64,000 nucleotides of DNA from Tulasnella sp. 424 (lineage: Eukaryota > Basidiomycota > Agaricomycetes > Cantharellales > Tulasnellaceae), in contig WSUB01000048.1 in the NCBI GenBank assembly GCA_019633425.1, positions 181,397-245,396 on the forward strand, read 5' to 3'. Of the stretch, positions 35,709 to 48,500 are shown piece after piece; the first letter of the stretch is position 1; each line of letters starts with the position of its first letter. The notes beneath the pieces are model-generated. The model was not told the DNA's origin and made no database searches. It worked only from the letters and a program-made list of their open reading frames with translations. A program made the position numbers and the translations under genes.

Positions 35709-37642
35709 TTAAATGCTGCAGGTTGACAGGAGCACAAACCCCGAAGGGAATCGAAGGCGCCCGCTCTGTATGTGTGCCTTCTCCACTTCTTCATTGAAGT
35801 CGTCCACAAATGTGACGCATGCGTCATTGAACATTACCTCGGCACGTGCTTGATAGCCGATAAGCTTTCCGAGTCTGACAGAGTCGTGGATAAATATCCT
35901 GTCCTGCCATATCTGACGACCACGTCCACGGTTTAGAAGCCTTGATTAATTTTGGGTAAGCGATAGAAGGATTAGACCGCGGTGTTCGATTCCTGGCGTA
36001 TAGAAAGAACGATCGGCCGGGCCTCACCGTTTTTCTGTCCATTTGTTCAGATCCCTCCGGAAATACGAGTGGCGGAACGGCAAAAACTCTAATATCCACC
36101 AAACCCAATTTGAGTCGAGTTCATTCGTCGTTTCCAACGCATCATCCATCCGCCACATTACTTTGACTTTCCTCACAGCGTAGCAGGGATCTTGTTCCGA
36201 TAACGGCTGTTGCTCCCTGGCCTCATGTACTTCAAACCCTTCTTCTTTAAACTCGTTTACTGAAGCCTCGTCGAAGTAGATTGGTGCGCCCGAAAGGATT
36301 ATTTGATTGATCATCCAGGCCAATGGCGGGTCGCTTATCCTATTCCTGGCGTCGGGATCGACATTGCCCCCACCGACATCTGCAGTAAGGAAGGGTTCAC
36401 CATTGGTTGACCGCTTCTGCGCGAATCCCCCATCAGCAAGCTTACCTGAATGGCCTCCTACAAACCAAACTTCTTTGACATCCGTTTTCATCTCTGGCAG
36501 GACGTCTTGTTCATCGTCATCTACCGCGTTTAAATCTTCCGGCCTGGGAGCGACTGCGGTAACAGGTCGAGACATTGCATCCATGGCCGACTGATTGCCA
36601 ATGCATGTCGTGATCAACGACATGTATATCTCAGCTAGGCCTTGAACGACCGAAGAAGCCATTCCACTCGAGCGGAATTGCTCATGCCACGGGTTTGGTC
36701 GGAACTTTGTGCGGCGTTCGTCCAAGGCTAATGCCTGACGGAAGGTTTTGATTAATTTGTTATTTGCCGTCAACGGGAGGTTCTTGGAGGTGATGATGCC
36801 AACGGAAGCAACGGTGTCCCTGATCAAGAGACGGGGGAGGGTCAGAGAGGTTCGCCGATTACACGTGAAATCGCTCACCAAACTCCTAGGAACTCGATAT
36901 GGCAGTGTATACTGAAAGCCTTTTTAAACTTCTTTGCAAGGTCCGTACCCGAGGGAGATGTGTCCAGATATCGTTCGTACGCCGAAGCGACCATCTGGTC
37001 ATTATCAGGAAGCAGAAGCCCAACCTATGGGTCCATGTTAGGCAAAAGGTACATTTGATCGCCGTCCTCAGTCGTATTACCTTGCTTAGCATTCCAGCGA
37101 GACATCGGGCTGTGTATGCTCCTCTGCTGAAGCCGAACATGCAGACTTTGTCGCCTTGTTGATAGTGCTTCATCAGAAATCGGTATCCATCCATAATCTA
37201 TGAAAGATAAGTCAGTATTCATTCCATCGACGGATCAAAAGTGCGCGAGGACGAACGTGGATATCCAGATACCTGAGGAGATAATCCAGCTCGCTTTGAG
37301 TTGCTTTAATAATGAATTCCCGATTTACCACTTACCATGCAAACGCCTTATCTAACGATTCCATCGCGGCTTTAAGCGTTGGAGACCATGCCCCACCCTC
37401 CGCCAGGTATGTTCCTTGGAAACAAGGTCATCCGGCTGCACCGTCTCCCTGATGACGCTCCGCTCACCTATTCCAGGCTGGTAGTACAGTACCTGCCTTT
37501 CAGGGTTATCTTTTTGGAATAACGAGAAAAGCCTAATGACGTTGGTATTTCTCCGCCCAAATTGCTTGGCGGTCCCGTCGAATGCTAGGATGATAGTTTT
37601 CGGTGGACGGGTAGTGGGTGGCGAAAGCGATCCATCGGCCAT
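35709..37642 (-). CDS. DUF2235 (Tle1-like) alpha/beta hydrolase, copy A
   Basis: Eight exons on the minus strand: 37642-37468, 37414-37336, 37272-37257 (16 nt), 37197-37081, 37024-36879, 36819-36446, 36379-36028, 35940-35709; 496 aa. Conserved pieces in order: [20 protein letters not shown] (about 15-34), [27 protein letters not shown] (nucleophile Ser114), LGVWDTVASVG (Asp179), AlaLeuAspGluArgArg block (about 200-207), and [10 protein letters not shown] (His301) assembled across intron 6. Ser, Asp and His thus match the triad of the DUF2235 family, whose bacterial members are the Tle1 phospholipase effectors. The C-terminal segment [20 protein letters not shown] follows in exon 8. The likely activity is lipid or ester hydrolysis; substrate unknown. 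No signal peptide, so probably intracellular. Intron 6 (66 nt) is stop-free and in frame; its retention would split the HSD motif. Confidence 0.87.
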
Positions 37643-39130
37643 CTAAGGAGGTTCTTTGTTCCGAGCTGATTGGGAAGCGAGGGTCGATAAAGCGGCTCGC
37701 TAAAGACGTTGAAACCTGACTCGCTTCTTCGAGTCGCTTAAGATATGATTTATCGGAGTAATTGCCAGTCGATGGAGGTCAAGGACGCGTAACGCTCGAA
37801 TCCTAAGTGTAACACCGCTGGTTAAATACTAGACACGTCGATGGTCTGCCGTTCGAAGACTAGCTTGGGCCCATAAGGTTCGGATCCATTTTGCCCCATT
37901 CAACGTTATATAACAATCATAAATAAGAGTAATTACTTGTGATTAACGCCTAGATAACGTGTGGGTGTGAGCGTGTAGAACGTACCGCCTTTCCATCGTT
38001 CTCATGGAGGCTTGTGGGTGGCTTGAGAGTGAGCGGCAATATCCGAGATCTCCGGCGGTCAATAGCTCTCGCCTACCAACAGCGCTTTGGAACAAGACGT
38101 GGTCTCCCTCTTGTTATGAGCATACCTACACCTTCACGGGATGATCCGTAAACTATGACCAAGTAACCATTGCATCCGGTTTCACGGACACAGGTGCAAG
38201 CGCCGGCATCGCACCTGCAGCCACCGGATTCTAGTAATTATTTAGAGCTACATGCGTAAGTTAACCTTGTTATACAGATAATATGTCATCTTATCCTGCT
38301 AGGAAGATAAGAGGAGGTCGCAAAGCGGACCTCACTGCTCGCTAGAGGGGGAGCGACGCAAGATCGGCTAGTTGCACGAAAAATACACTCCCCACGTGTT
38401 CTCTATTCGGAGCAATAATTAATCTGACCCATTCCAGACTACCTGGCACGGTGGCCTCATACGATTTCCTAGAAAAGGACTGATTAGGCAATGGTAGGGT
38501 TCTGTGTGTGAGCGGGCGACGGCCAATAATTACGTGCTGTTCAGGGCATGGTATATTGCGGGAGTGACTTTTGAACTTTATGCGTTTTCTTGATTAGAAT
38601 GTATGCAAAGACGATGAGGCAGGGCAATTGATGGCTAAAACTTCGCGCTGTACGTGGTGCGTGCGTCTGCGGGAGGAGCGGAGGGACCCTCTCGCAAAAT
38701 GGTGACTAGTAAGCGGGAATGCCTTGTGCCACTCCGAGTCCCCTCCACATCTAGTCTAGCCGTACTTAGAATTGCCCCGCAGACTGTGTATTCCTGGGAC
38801 TCAACTTCTACTCCTATTAGAGAGCGAAGTTATTCAAACCAAGCTTAGGGCTTGGCATCGTTCGGAAGGGCCTGCAACGCACACCGCGAGGCAGTGCGAA
38901 TGTTACACCTCCATCCATCAGCGTGATCATGAAAAACGAGGGCCCAAGGAGCGCACTGCATTACACACGTCTCGAAATACATTTTATCTCTTTTAAACGC
39001 CGGATACTCATCCCAACGAGAGGGTGTGACAACTCAGATGCCTAGTCGTGCAAGCCACCTTACCCGAAAGAAAAAACCTCAGGAAAAGCAACGATTGGAC
39101 TGCCTTAGGCGCCGAGCTAAGAAACGATTC
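37643..39130. other. spacer upstream of DUF2235 copy A
   Basis: Contains the promoter region of copy A and, further out, sequence repeated upstream of copy B. No additional gene recognised. Confidence 0.5.
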
Positions 39131-42100
39131 GTGCTTCGTATGCTGCCGTCAGAATTGTGAGGTTCCCATGCGACGTTCCTACGTCGACACTCCCGCATCA
39201 GAAAGCGCACCAAATGTCAATCGAAAAGCTCCTGTCAGCAAGTTCGCCCAGAAATGCTAATGGCAACACTTTCCCTTTAATCACTGTCATATTTGGCATT
39301 GATTACCGACCATATACATATAACATTAAGTTAAGTGTTACAATCATAGTAAGGCGGAAACCGAAGGTTTCGGTATATTCACTTTACATGGGTCTGATAG
39401 CCATCCGGTATTGGTTTGACGCCCACCAAGTCAGACAAGAAACGATCATCTGCAAGGGGAATACGTCAATCAGCGACTCGGACGATAGTTAGAATATTCG
39501 ATCGAATCGGTAGATTGGAATCTTCCTGTCCCATTATACTCACAAGTGTTACAAAGAAAGTCAGATGAACCACATTCCAGCTCCAAGATCGTGACCACGA
39601 CTTGCGTCTGGATCTGCGAAGCGCACGACCGAATAAGCAAGGTAAATGCTTCAGGTTGACCGGAGCACATACCCCGAAGGAAATCGAAGGCGCCCGCTCT
39701 GTATGTGTGCCTTCTCCACTTCTTGATTGAAGTCGTCCACAAATGTGACGTATGCATCCTTGAACATTACCTCGGCGCGTGCTTGATAGCCGATAAGTTT
39801 CCCGAGTCTGACAGAGTCGTGGATAAATATTCTATCCTGCCATATCTGACGACCACGTCCACGGTTTAGAAGCCTTGATTAGATTTGGAGAAACGATAGA
39901 AAGGTTAGACCGCGATGTTCAATCTTGGCGTACAGGAAAGAACAGTCGTCCGGGCCTCACCGTTTTTCTGTCCATTTGTTCAGATCCCTCCGGAAGTAGG
40001 AGTGGCGGAATGGCAGAAATTCTAATATCCACCAAAACCAATTTGAGTCGAGTTCATTTGTCGTTTCCAATACATCATCCATTCGCCACGTTGCTTTGAC
40101 TTTCTCCACAGCATAGTAGGGATCTTGTGACGATGACGGCTGCTGCTTCTTGACCTGTACTTCAAACCCTTCTTCTTTAAACTCGTTTACCGCGACCTCG
40201 TCGAAGTAGATTGGTGCACCCGAAAGGATTATTTGATTGATCATCCAGGCCAAGGGTGGGTCGCTTATCCTATTCCTGACGTCAGGGTCGACATTGCCCC
40301 CACCGACATCTGGAGTAAGGAGAGGTTCACCATTGGTTGACCGCTTCTGTACTAACTCCCCGTCAGGAATCTTACCTGAATGACCTCCTACAAACCAAAC
40401 TTCTCTGACATCCGTTTTCCTCTCTGGCGGGGCGTCTTGTTCATCATCTACCGCATGTAAATCTTCTGGCCTGGGAGCGACAGTTGCGACAGGGCGAGAC
40501 ATTGCATCCATGGCCCACTGATTACCAACACATGTCGTGATCAACGACGTGCACATTTCAGCTAGGCCTTGAACCACGGAAGAAGCCATTCCATTAGAGC
40601 GGAATCGCTCATGCCACAGATTTGGTCGGAACTTTGTGCGGCGCTCGTCCAAGGCTAATGCCTGGCGGAAGGTTTTGATTAAGTTGTTATTTGCTGTCAA
40701 CGGGAGGTTTTTGGAGGTGATGATGCCAACGGAAGCAACGGTATCCCTGATCAAGAAGCGGGGAGGGGTCTGAGAGGAACCTTCGCCGATAACACAAGAA
40801 ATCGCTTACCAAACTCCTAGGAACTCTATATGACAGTGTACGCTGAAAGCCTTTTTAAACTTCTTTGCAAGAATTTGACCTGGGGGGGACGTGTCGAGAT
40901 ATCGTTCGTATGCCGAAGCGACCATCTGGTCATTATCGGGAAGCAGAAGTCCAACCTGCGAGGGTGCATGTTAGGCGAAGGACTACATTTGACCGCCGTA
41001 CTCAGTCATATCACCTTGCTCAGCATTCCAGCGAGACACCGGGCTGTGTAAGCTCCCCTGCTGAAGCCAAACATGCAGACTTTATCTCCTTGTTGATAGT
41101 GCTTCATAAGAAATCGGTATCCATCCATAATCTATGACGAATTCCGTCAGTACTCATGCCATCGACAGATAAAACCGCGCGAGTACGAACATGGATATCT
41201 AGGTACCTGAGGAGATAATCCAGTTCGCTTTTAGCTGCATTGATAATGAATTTCCCGATTTACCACGTACCATGCAAACGCCTTGTCCAACGATTCCATC
41301 GCGGCTTTAAGTCTTGGAGACCATGCCCCGCCTTCTGCGAGGTACGTTCCTTAGAAACGGAGGTCAACCAGCTGCATTGTCCCATTAAAAACGATTCGCT
41401 CACCTATTCCAGGCTGGTAGTATAGTACCTGCCTTTCGGGGTTATCTTTCTGGAATAGCGAGAAAAGCCTAATGACGTTGGTGTTTCGCCGCCCAAATTG
41501 CTTGGCGGTCCCGTCGAATGCCAAGATGATCGTTTTCGGCGGACGAGCCGTGGGCGGCGAATGCAATCCAGCGGCCACCATGGTAGGAGACTCTTTGTTC
41601 CGAGTTGCTTGAGAGTAGATTGCGCCTGAGGGTCGATAAAGCGCCGAGCTGAAGACGTTTGAACTTGACTCGCTTGTCCGAGTCGCTTGAGTTATTATTT
41701 ATAGGAGTAATTGTTGGTATACGGAGGCCAAGGACATGGAATGCTCGGAACCCCAGCGCAAAATGGTTGGTTAAATACTGGACACGCCAATCGTCTCCAT
41801 TCGAAGGATACATGGGGCTTGTTCGAATTCCTTTCGCCCCCACTCAACCTTCCATAACGATAATAAATGAGAGTGATTTCTTGCAATTAGCACGTAGATA
41901 TCATGCGCGGTGTGGGCGTGTAGGACGTCCCGGCTTCCTCTCGTTCTCATGGACGACTCGTGTATGTGGCTTGGGAGCAATGAACGGCAATATCCGAGTC
42001 TCGGCCGATCAATAGCTTTCCCGCCTACGAACGGCGCTTTTGGACAGGCGCTATTCTCCTCTTTTGTTGAGCCTAACTACACCTTTCGTCATGGGGTGAA

Positions 42101-44225
42101 CTATAAAGTATGACGAAGCAACCCATCCCATCTTATCCCGGGATTCACGGAAACGGATGCAAGCCCCCGGGCATCGTACCTGAAGCCACTAGATTCTGGT
42201 GCTTATTTATAGCCACAGGTACAAGCTAACCCATATTGTGCAGCTAATAAAGGAAGATAAGGGGAGGTCGAGAAGAGGGCTTTACCACTCGCTGAAGGAG
42301 CACGAACCCGGAAGCTCGACGACGTCCGCAAGCAAAGAAAATGCACACATCCACGTGTTGCCTGATCGGAGCAGTAATTTAATCCAACTCATTCCAATTT
42401 CCAAGTCTGCCTGGCATAGTAGCCTCGACACGATTTCCTAGAAAGGGATTAATTAGGCAACGAAGGGACGCCGTGTGTGATCGATGACCAGTAATTACGT
42501 ATTATTCGGCATGATTGTATGGGACTGACTTTTGAGCTTAACGCATTTCTTAATTAAATTGTATGCAAAGACGGCGAGGCAGAGCAACCGTGTGTGGTGC
42601 GTGCATGGGTGAGAAAAGAGGAGGCACCGGCTCAAGTTCACAGGTATAGCGGAGTGGTGGTAATCTGAATTTATCACACGCGAGTAGACTGCCGTGAGAC
42701 GTCAAGGTGCCATCTCCGCATTGAAGTAATGTATGTCCAGTTCCACAGTCGGGAGGAAGAAAACGGATAGAAGAGGTCGCGAAAGGAAAATGGTCGAGTG
42801 GTAGTCTGGTGGCGATGGTGGAAAGTGAGAAAGAAAATTCCTAAGGTAAGAATCTTGATGTCGGCATTGGCCGCGCGGCAGCGTCTTCTTCGAGTGCCCG
42901 TTCTTAAGCTTCCCTCCCCTTTTCAGTGAATTCTCCGGTCTTTTTAATGAGCTCTGCAACTGCCTCGATGCACTTTCAGGTGAGGTATAGCGGGATGTGG
43001 TGATCGAGACAACGGGCCTCGCCGCCCCTCACACTTTGCACCTTCATCACCGTATACGACTAGGAGTTGGGCACAATTTCAGGGAGTCTTCAACCAATTT
43101 CAGCGTGGACCAGCTTGTGAAGGGGAGGCGCTTTGGGTGTCCTCACATCTGGTTTAGCTTTGCCTAGAATTAACCCGCAGATAACGAGCCTCAGTGAATT
43201 GGCTTCACCTGCTACGGTGAGAAGCTCCTTCAGTGCAAGCTGAGGACTCCGTATTGCTTGGAAAGGCCTGCGACGCTGAACGCGACCCCGTCGCCGAAAA
43301 GAAGCGGTAAAGCTAAACGTAGAGAGAGACTCACACTTGGTGTTTTGTCGGAGCGCTGAGCTGCGAGAGCCGTGAAAGGTCATAATTAGAAGACATGCTT
43401 GAGCGTAAGGGGTATTGGCGTGCCGGGAGGGGCTTGCACTTTCGAATCTTCACGGCAGCCAAGGATCCCAGGAGCCACGGAGACCGGAGGATTGCTCTCT
43501 CCGAGCCCAAGTCGAAGAAGGCATCTAAGAAGCTGGAGAACGGACGGGCTTACAAATAAGCGCTTAACCTCCGCGGCGGACGACAGAAAAAAGTGGCCCT
43601 GAAGCGGGGACCGTCGGCACAGGCCCCGTTGCCGCCACTTTTGGAAGCAAAAATACACCATACATCAACGAGACAGAAATTGCTCCGATTAGAATTTATA
43701 GGCGTTTTATGAGCGCTAATCAGCACGTTGTGGTGGTGGAGGAGGGCTGCCCGACGATGGCCTCTGTCAGCGAGTGCCATGCTGTGATCCTTCCTAGCAA
43801 GCCACACGACAAGCTGACGAGGCCTCAGCAACCATGTCACTTTTGTGACTCAAAGCGTAGCGGGTGACGAGTGTGGCGCGGTCTCTCCATCTCCGCGTGA
43901 GCTATTTCCAGAGGAGGCCCGTCCGATGGGGCGTGCGAATGTTACACCTCCACCCAACTCGGAGTGAGACGCAAGGGCTTAAGGAAAAGCCAGCAACGCA
44001 CCGCACAGTAAGGCATCAGTCTTGAAATACGTTTCATCTCGGCTCCTAGCCTCAAAATCTCTTCCGTAATCCGCACAATGCCCATGTGTACGTAAACGCC
44101 GGATACGAGAGGGGCGTGACACTTTGATGCCAGGTCGAACAAGCCATCTTGATCGAAAAAAAATTACTCATCAAAAAGAAAGGATTGACTGCCTTGGGGG
44201 GCCGAACTGAGAAAGGATTCTTACT
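39131..44225. repeat. tandem segmental duplication, unit B (DUF2235)
   Basis: Counterpart of 35228-39130. It is longer by about 1.1-1.2 kb, mainly because 42650-43930 has no equivalent between 38650 and 38890 in unit A. The extra segment holds no gene I can recognise, so it may be a non-coding insertion or a deletion from unit A. Confidence 0.75.
39651..41581 (-). CDS. DUF2235 (Tle1-like) alpha/beta hydrolase, copy B
   Basis: Eight exons on the minus strand: 41581-41404, 41349-41271, 41206-41191 (16 nt), 41131-41015, 40955-40810, 40746-40376, 40309-39961, 39873-39651; 492 aa. Intron positions and phases are identical to copy A, and the same landmarks are present: [48 protein letters not shown] and [18 protein letters not shown]. 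The Ser, Asp and His triad is therefore intact. Substitutions relative to A are scattered and the frame is kept, apart from small in-frame indels and a slightly earlier stop (TGA at 39651-39653 after LRST). This points to a retained functional paralogue rather than a decaying copy. The activity inferred is the same as for copy A. Confidence 0.86.
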
Positions 44226-44707
44226 CATATTTCTTTCGAGTTTTCTCGCGCTGAACACAGTGCATTGTGCATTTCCAGCTGAATTTTTCTCCACGGATCT
44301 CCACTTCTTGCGATTGTGTCAAAAACCGGGATCGACTCTGAGCCGGTTTTCCGATACTTACCAAGCGCGAGTTCTGAGCCGCTTTAGGACAACTTATATC
44401 CCGTCGAAAGAGGAGCGCTCCGAATAAGAAAAAAAAGTGCGGGTTGTTCAGACCGTCAATTTGTCTGGGGTCTATATCGTTCCGCAGCAACGAAGCGCGA
44501 GAGAGATTGTCGAAGACGATTTAACTGACGAGTTAAAGCGTGCCATGGACCTTTGTATGCATAGTTGATGAATTTGATTAGTTCTGCGTATTTAAGAGAA
44601 ACTTTCCCATTTCTTGGCACAAAGAGATGTCTGGAGGATGTGAAGGGCAATGATGGGCAGGTACAAGAAAAGCAGCCGGCCGTGCCTTTGCCGGTCGTGC
44701 CGAGCCC
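41582..44707. other. spacer upstream of DUF2235 copy B
   Basis: Promoter side of copy B, the extra segment of unit B and the right edge of the duplication. Only short, non-overlapping chance frames; nothing recognised. Confidence 0.45.
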
Positions 44708-45139
44708 ATGGCTAGTGTGCCGAAAAAATCCCTTACGAGAAGCGCGGTCTGTGGGATGGTTACAGTTCGGAGGTTGTTGTCACGTCTTTCAAGCGCGCAT
44801 TTCCTCTCAGCTGGCGTTTTCTTTGCTCTGAGGACGAGGTGTAAGCTTGCATTGAGACTGATGTCAGTGGCGAGTGAGAACAAGCCCCCTAAAGCAAACA
44901 GAGGACGGAGACCTTTAAATTCCAGGACTAATCGGCCTTTGGGGAGGGGCCAAGATCAGGCACACTCGGCGGCTATGTCAGGGTCCAAGGAGATCTACCC
45001 ATGCGACACGACGGAGTCTGTGCCTGTCCATTTATCATTTCAATTCAAAATTGACCGGATGATCCCGGCGACCGCTGCGAACGGCAGAAAGGTACACGCG
45101 ACAAAAGAGTTTCAGACTTTCGCTTTACATCACCAGTGA
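44708..45139 (+). CDS. hypothetical basic protein, weakly supported
   Basis: A single uninterrupted ATG-to-stop frame of 143 codons, basic and Ser/Arg/Leu-rich in its first 60 residues. No domain, signal peptide or paralogue seen in the window, and an antisense open frame of about 100 codons covers part of it. It may be chance; it is listed only because no better gene explains the stretch. Confidence 0.2.
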   Translation: MASVPKKSLTRSAVCGMVTVRRLLSRLSSAHFLSAGVFFALRTRCKLALRLMSVASENKPPKANRGRRPLNSRTNRPLGRGQDQAHSAAMSGSKEIYPCDTTESVPVHLSFQFKIDRMIPATAANGRKVHATKEFQTFALHHQ

Positions 45140-45402
45140 TGCCAAGTCGAGTGTTTCATTTTGGGCATGAAATCTATGATGGTCTGAAAGTGCGAACCGC
45201 GGGTCGACGGTCGTTGGTATAAGAATTGTTTGCAAAAAAAAGTGGATGTGTAATAAGGGAAACAAGCGCCTGTAAGTGGTACTGACAAGGGAAGAGAAGA
45301 GATGAAAGGCGTGCCTTGGGATGTGCTGAGCGGGGGACCTGGTGCAGGGTTGAGATACCCCGACAGACCGACACCAGATCAGTCCAGAGTTGGATCATCT
45401 CA

Positions 45403-45408
45403 TATATA
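45403..45408 (+). promoter_or_regulatory. TATA box of the WSC-GH71 gene
   Basis: TATATA about 195 nt upstream of the ATG, followed by a long CT-rich tract (about 45419-45560) typical of transcription start regions of well-expressed fungal genes. Confidence 0.6.
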
Positions 45409-45598
45409 CAAGCTAAAGTCTCTCTCCCCTCTGTTCTCTCTCCCTCCACCTCCCCCTTCCACTCATCCGCCGGCTTCTCTCATCGCGGTCCATTGGAAAG
45501 AACAGTGGAAGCTTTCCGTATAGCTTCCACTCCCTCCCCTCCCCTCCCCTCTTTTACCTAGTCCTCTCCTTGTCCCCTCACCTAGACGGCCTAACCAA

Positions 45599-48500
45599 AT
45601 GGCAAACACGTTCACTATCACAGCAGCAACAGCAACTTTCTGGCTCTTCTTTCTCTCTTTCTCTTCATCGTCTTCGTATACCGCGTTCGCCCTACAAAAC
45701 CATCGCCGAGGTTTCGTCTACTCTTCCCATCACGGCGCCGCTCACAGGCTCTCGGACGAACGAGCTGTCCCGCTTCACCAAGAACGCGCTCTACAGAGCG
45801 GATGGCAGTACATTGGATGCTTCGCGGAGCCTTCGGGCGGTAGGATGTTGGCCAACAAAGTCGCGGCCACTAGCACCATGACGCAAGGAGATTGCGTTAC
45901 CCGTTGCATCGCCGCCGGGTCCACTTTCGCTGGGATGCAGTACGGGCAGGAATGTTGGTGTGGGAGTACATTGAGCGGCGCTACTGCTTTACCAGATAGC
46001 AGTTGTACGTCGAAGTGTGCAGGTGCGTCCGGTCTTCAGTCCCGTTCGCGATTATTTGTCCCTGACGACCGTAAACCTGTTTTTTTTCCCGCCACCTACC
46101 CTCAACTCCCTCGACTGCAAATGCCACCAAAATCAATATACGATGATCGCGTCCGTTAACAGGCGACAACACGCAATCCTGCGGAGCGGGATACATCAAC
46201 ACCGTTTTCGGCCTCTCCTCATCTCTCCCAAGCTACACCTACCAAGGATGCTACGTCGACCAAAGCGCCCGATCGCTCACCGGACCATCGTCCTCCTCGT
46301 CCGGGATGACTCGCTCGTTATGTCAACTTACGTGCGGGTACCAAGGGTACACCTACGCGGGCTTGGAAGCGGGGTCCCAATGTTACTGCGGGAACAGCCC
46401 CCCCACGACGACTGGAAGTGGATGCTCGACGACTTGCGCGGGAGATAGTTCTAGTACGTGTGGTGGGGGTTGGAGGTTGGATACGTTCAAGCGGAATGCT
46501 CAGCAGTCGACGACGAGTACGACTAGTTCGACGACCTCCAGTTCGAGTTCGACGACTACGACGACTACGACGACCACGACGAAGGCATCGACTACCTCGT
46601 CCTCTTCCTCCACTTCAAGTTCGACCTCCACCAGCACCAGCTCTTCCGCAGCATCCACCGCCTCCTCCTCGTCTTCATGGACTTCCCTAGGCTGCTACTC
46701 CGACCAAAGCTCGCCCCAGCGGTCCCTCACCGGAGCGTCCTACAGCGACACCACGGCCATGACCTACGCCACCTGCCAAGCGTACTGCCTAACCAAAGGG
46801 TTCGTCTACGCGGGAGTCGAGTACGGGAGTCAATGTTACTGCGGGAACACGATTAATAGTCCGGGAACGACCGTCTCGGGTTGCGCTATGGCTTGTGCCG
46901 GCGATTCGACCAAGGTTTGCGGTGGCTCGTGGTTGATGACGGTGTTCAAATATACCGGGTCGTCCTCGTCTTCATCATCAAGTTCAAGTTCAAGCACGTT
47001 ATCCTCAACATCCACCACAGTCTCCGGAACGTCCACCACCACCTCCTCGACCACCTCCGCAACCAGCTCCTCGCTCCCGGCCGGCTGGTCCGCCCTGGGC
47101 TGCTACACCGACCAAGGCAGCCCAATACGTTCCCTCTCCGGTTCATCCTACTCAGACTCCGCCCTAACGTACGCAAAGTGCCAAACGTACTGCCTCGGCA
47201 AAGGCTTCAGCTACGCGGGCGTCGAGTACGGGACCCAATGCTTCTGCGGGAACACGGTCAACAGTCCTGGAACGCTTACGACGAGCTCGAAATGCACTAT
47301 GGCTTGTGCTGGGGATACGGCGAGTATTTGCGGTGGGTCGTACTTGATGAACCTCTTTTATTACAATTCGGCGGGCGTATCGTCTTCGTCCTCGAGCGTC
47401 GCTTCGTCCTCGACTGCATCAAGCACAAGTTCGGTATCGACTGCATCAAGCACCAGTTCGGTATCGACAGTCTCCGGCTCATCGACCACTCTTTCCGGCT
47501 CGTCCACGATCACATCCACCACCTCTTCCTCCAGCGCGACATCCTCCTCCCTACCCGCGGGTTGGTCTTCCCTCGGCTGCTACACCGACCAAGACTCGCG
47601 TACCCTCAGCGGAGCCTCCACTACCGACGCCACAGCCACGACCTACGCCACCTGCCAAGCCTACTGCTTAAGCAAAGGGTTCTACTACGCGGGAGTGGAG
47701 TACGGAGATGAATGTTACTGCGGGAACACGATTAATAGTCCTGGAACGACTACCGCGAGCTCGAATTGTAACAAGGCTTGTGCGGGCGATGCGACCAAGA
47801 TGTGCGGTGGGACGTGGACGTTGAGCGTGTTCGTGTATACGCCTGGCTCATCGAGCAGTTCGGTTTCGGGGACGGGGACTTCAAGTTTGTCTTCGACTAC
47901 GGGAACAGTATCCACCTCGGCTTCAGTTTCAACGACTTCCTCAATCAGCGGCACATCCACCTCGTGCACTTCCACGGCCAGCGCATCCTCGTGTCCCACC
48001 GCGACACCCACCGTCACGGGTTACGCCAACGTCGGATGCTACCTCGACTCGTACAACCGCGTCTTACCCGTCTCCGCCGGTCCCGCGGACACGACATCTC
48101 GAACGACGTCCTCGTGTTTCGCGCAGTGCTTCGCTTTGGGTTACGCGTACGCCGGGCTGGAAACGGGCTCGGAATGTTGGTGCGGTGACTCGATCCACAT
48201 GTCCTCGGATTCGGGCTCGCAATTGTCGAGTGCGAGCTGCGCGATAGCGTGTACTGGAGATGCCAAGTCGACGTGCGGTGGGAGTTGGGCGTTGATGATT
48301 TATTACAACCAGGCGTTGGATCCGGGGAGCTGCAGTTACACCAGCAGCAGCTCGTCGACGACGGTTTCCGGTACGCATGATTCTTCTTCTTCTTTAGCAG
48401 CGCGTAGAGGCGGCTTGCAGGTGGAGGTTCGGGATGATGGGTTGCTGACGGATGGGTTGGCGACGATTGTGGTGGATGATGATCATGATGATGGTGATGA

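Larger units (their letters stand above)
35228..39130. repeat. tandem segmental duplication, unit A (DUF2235)
   Basis: Direct repeat with 39131-44225. The left edges of the two units share GTATG-TGCCGTCAGAATTG (near 35233 and 39138) and the right edges share the region GCGAATGTTACACCTCCA…TTGACTGCCTT…CTRAGAAA (near 38890-39125 and 43935-44210). The left edge lies about 30 nt upstream of the WW-FF gene start codon. Confidence 0.8.

Noticed and set aside
44578..44883. Minus-strand ORF of 101 codons
   Set aside because: Starts with TTG and overlaps another weak frame on the opposite strand; no evidence for either strand beyond openness.
46881..47711. Long alternative-frame ORF within the WSC region (+)
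   Set aside because: Overlaps the glucanase exon 2, whose WSC cysteine pattern is unmistakable; the alternative frame is low-complexity.
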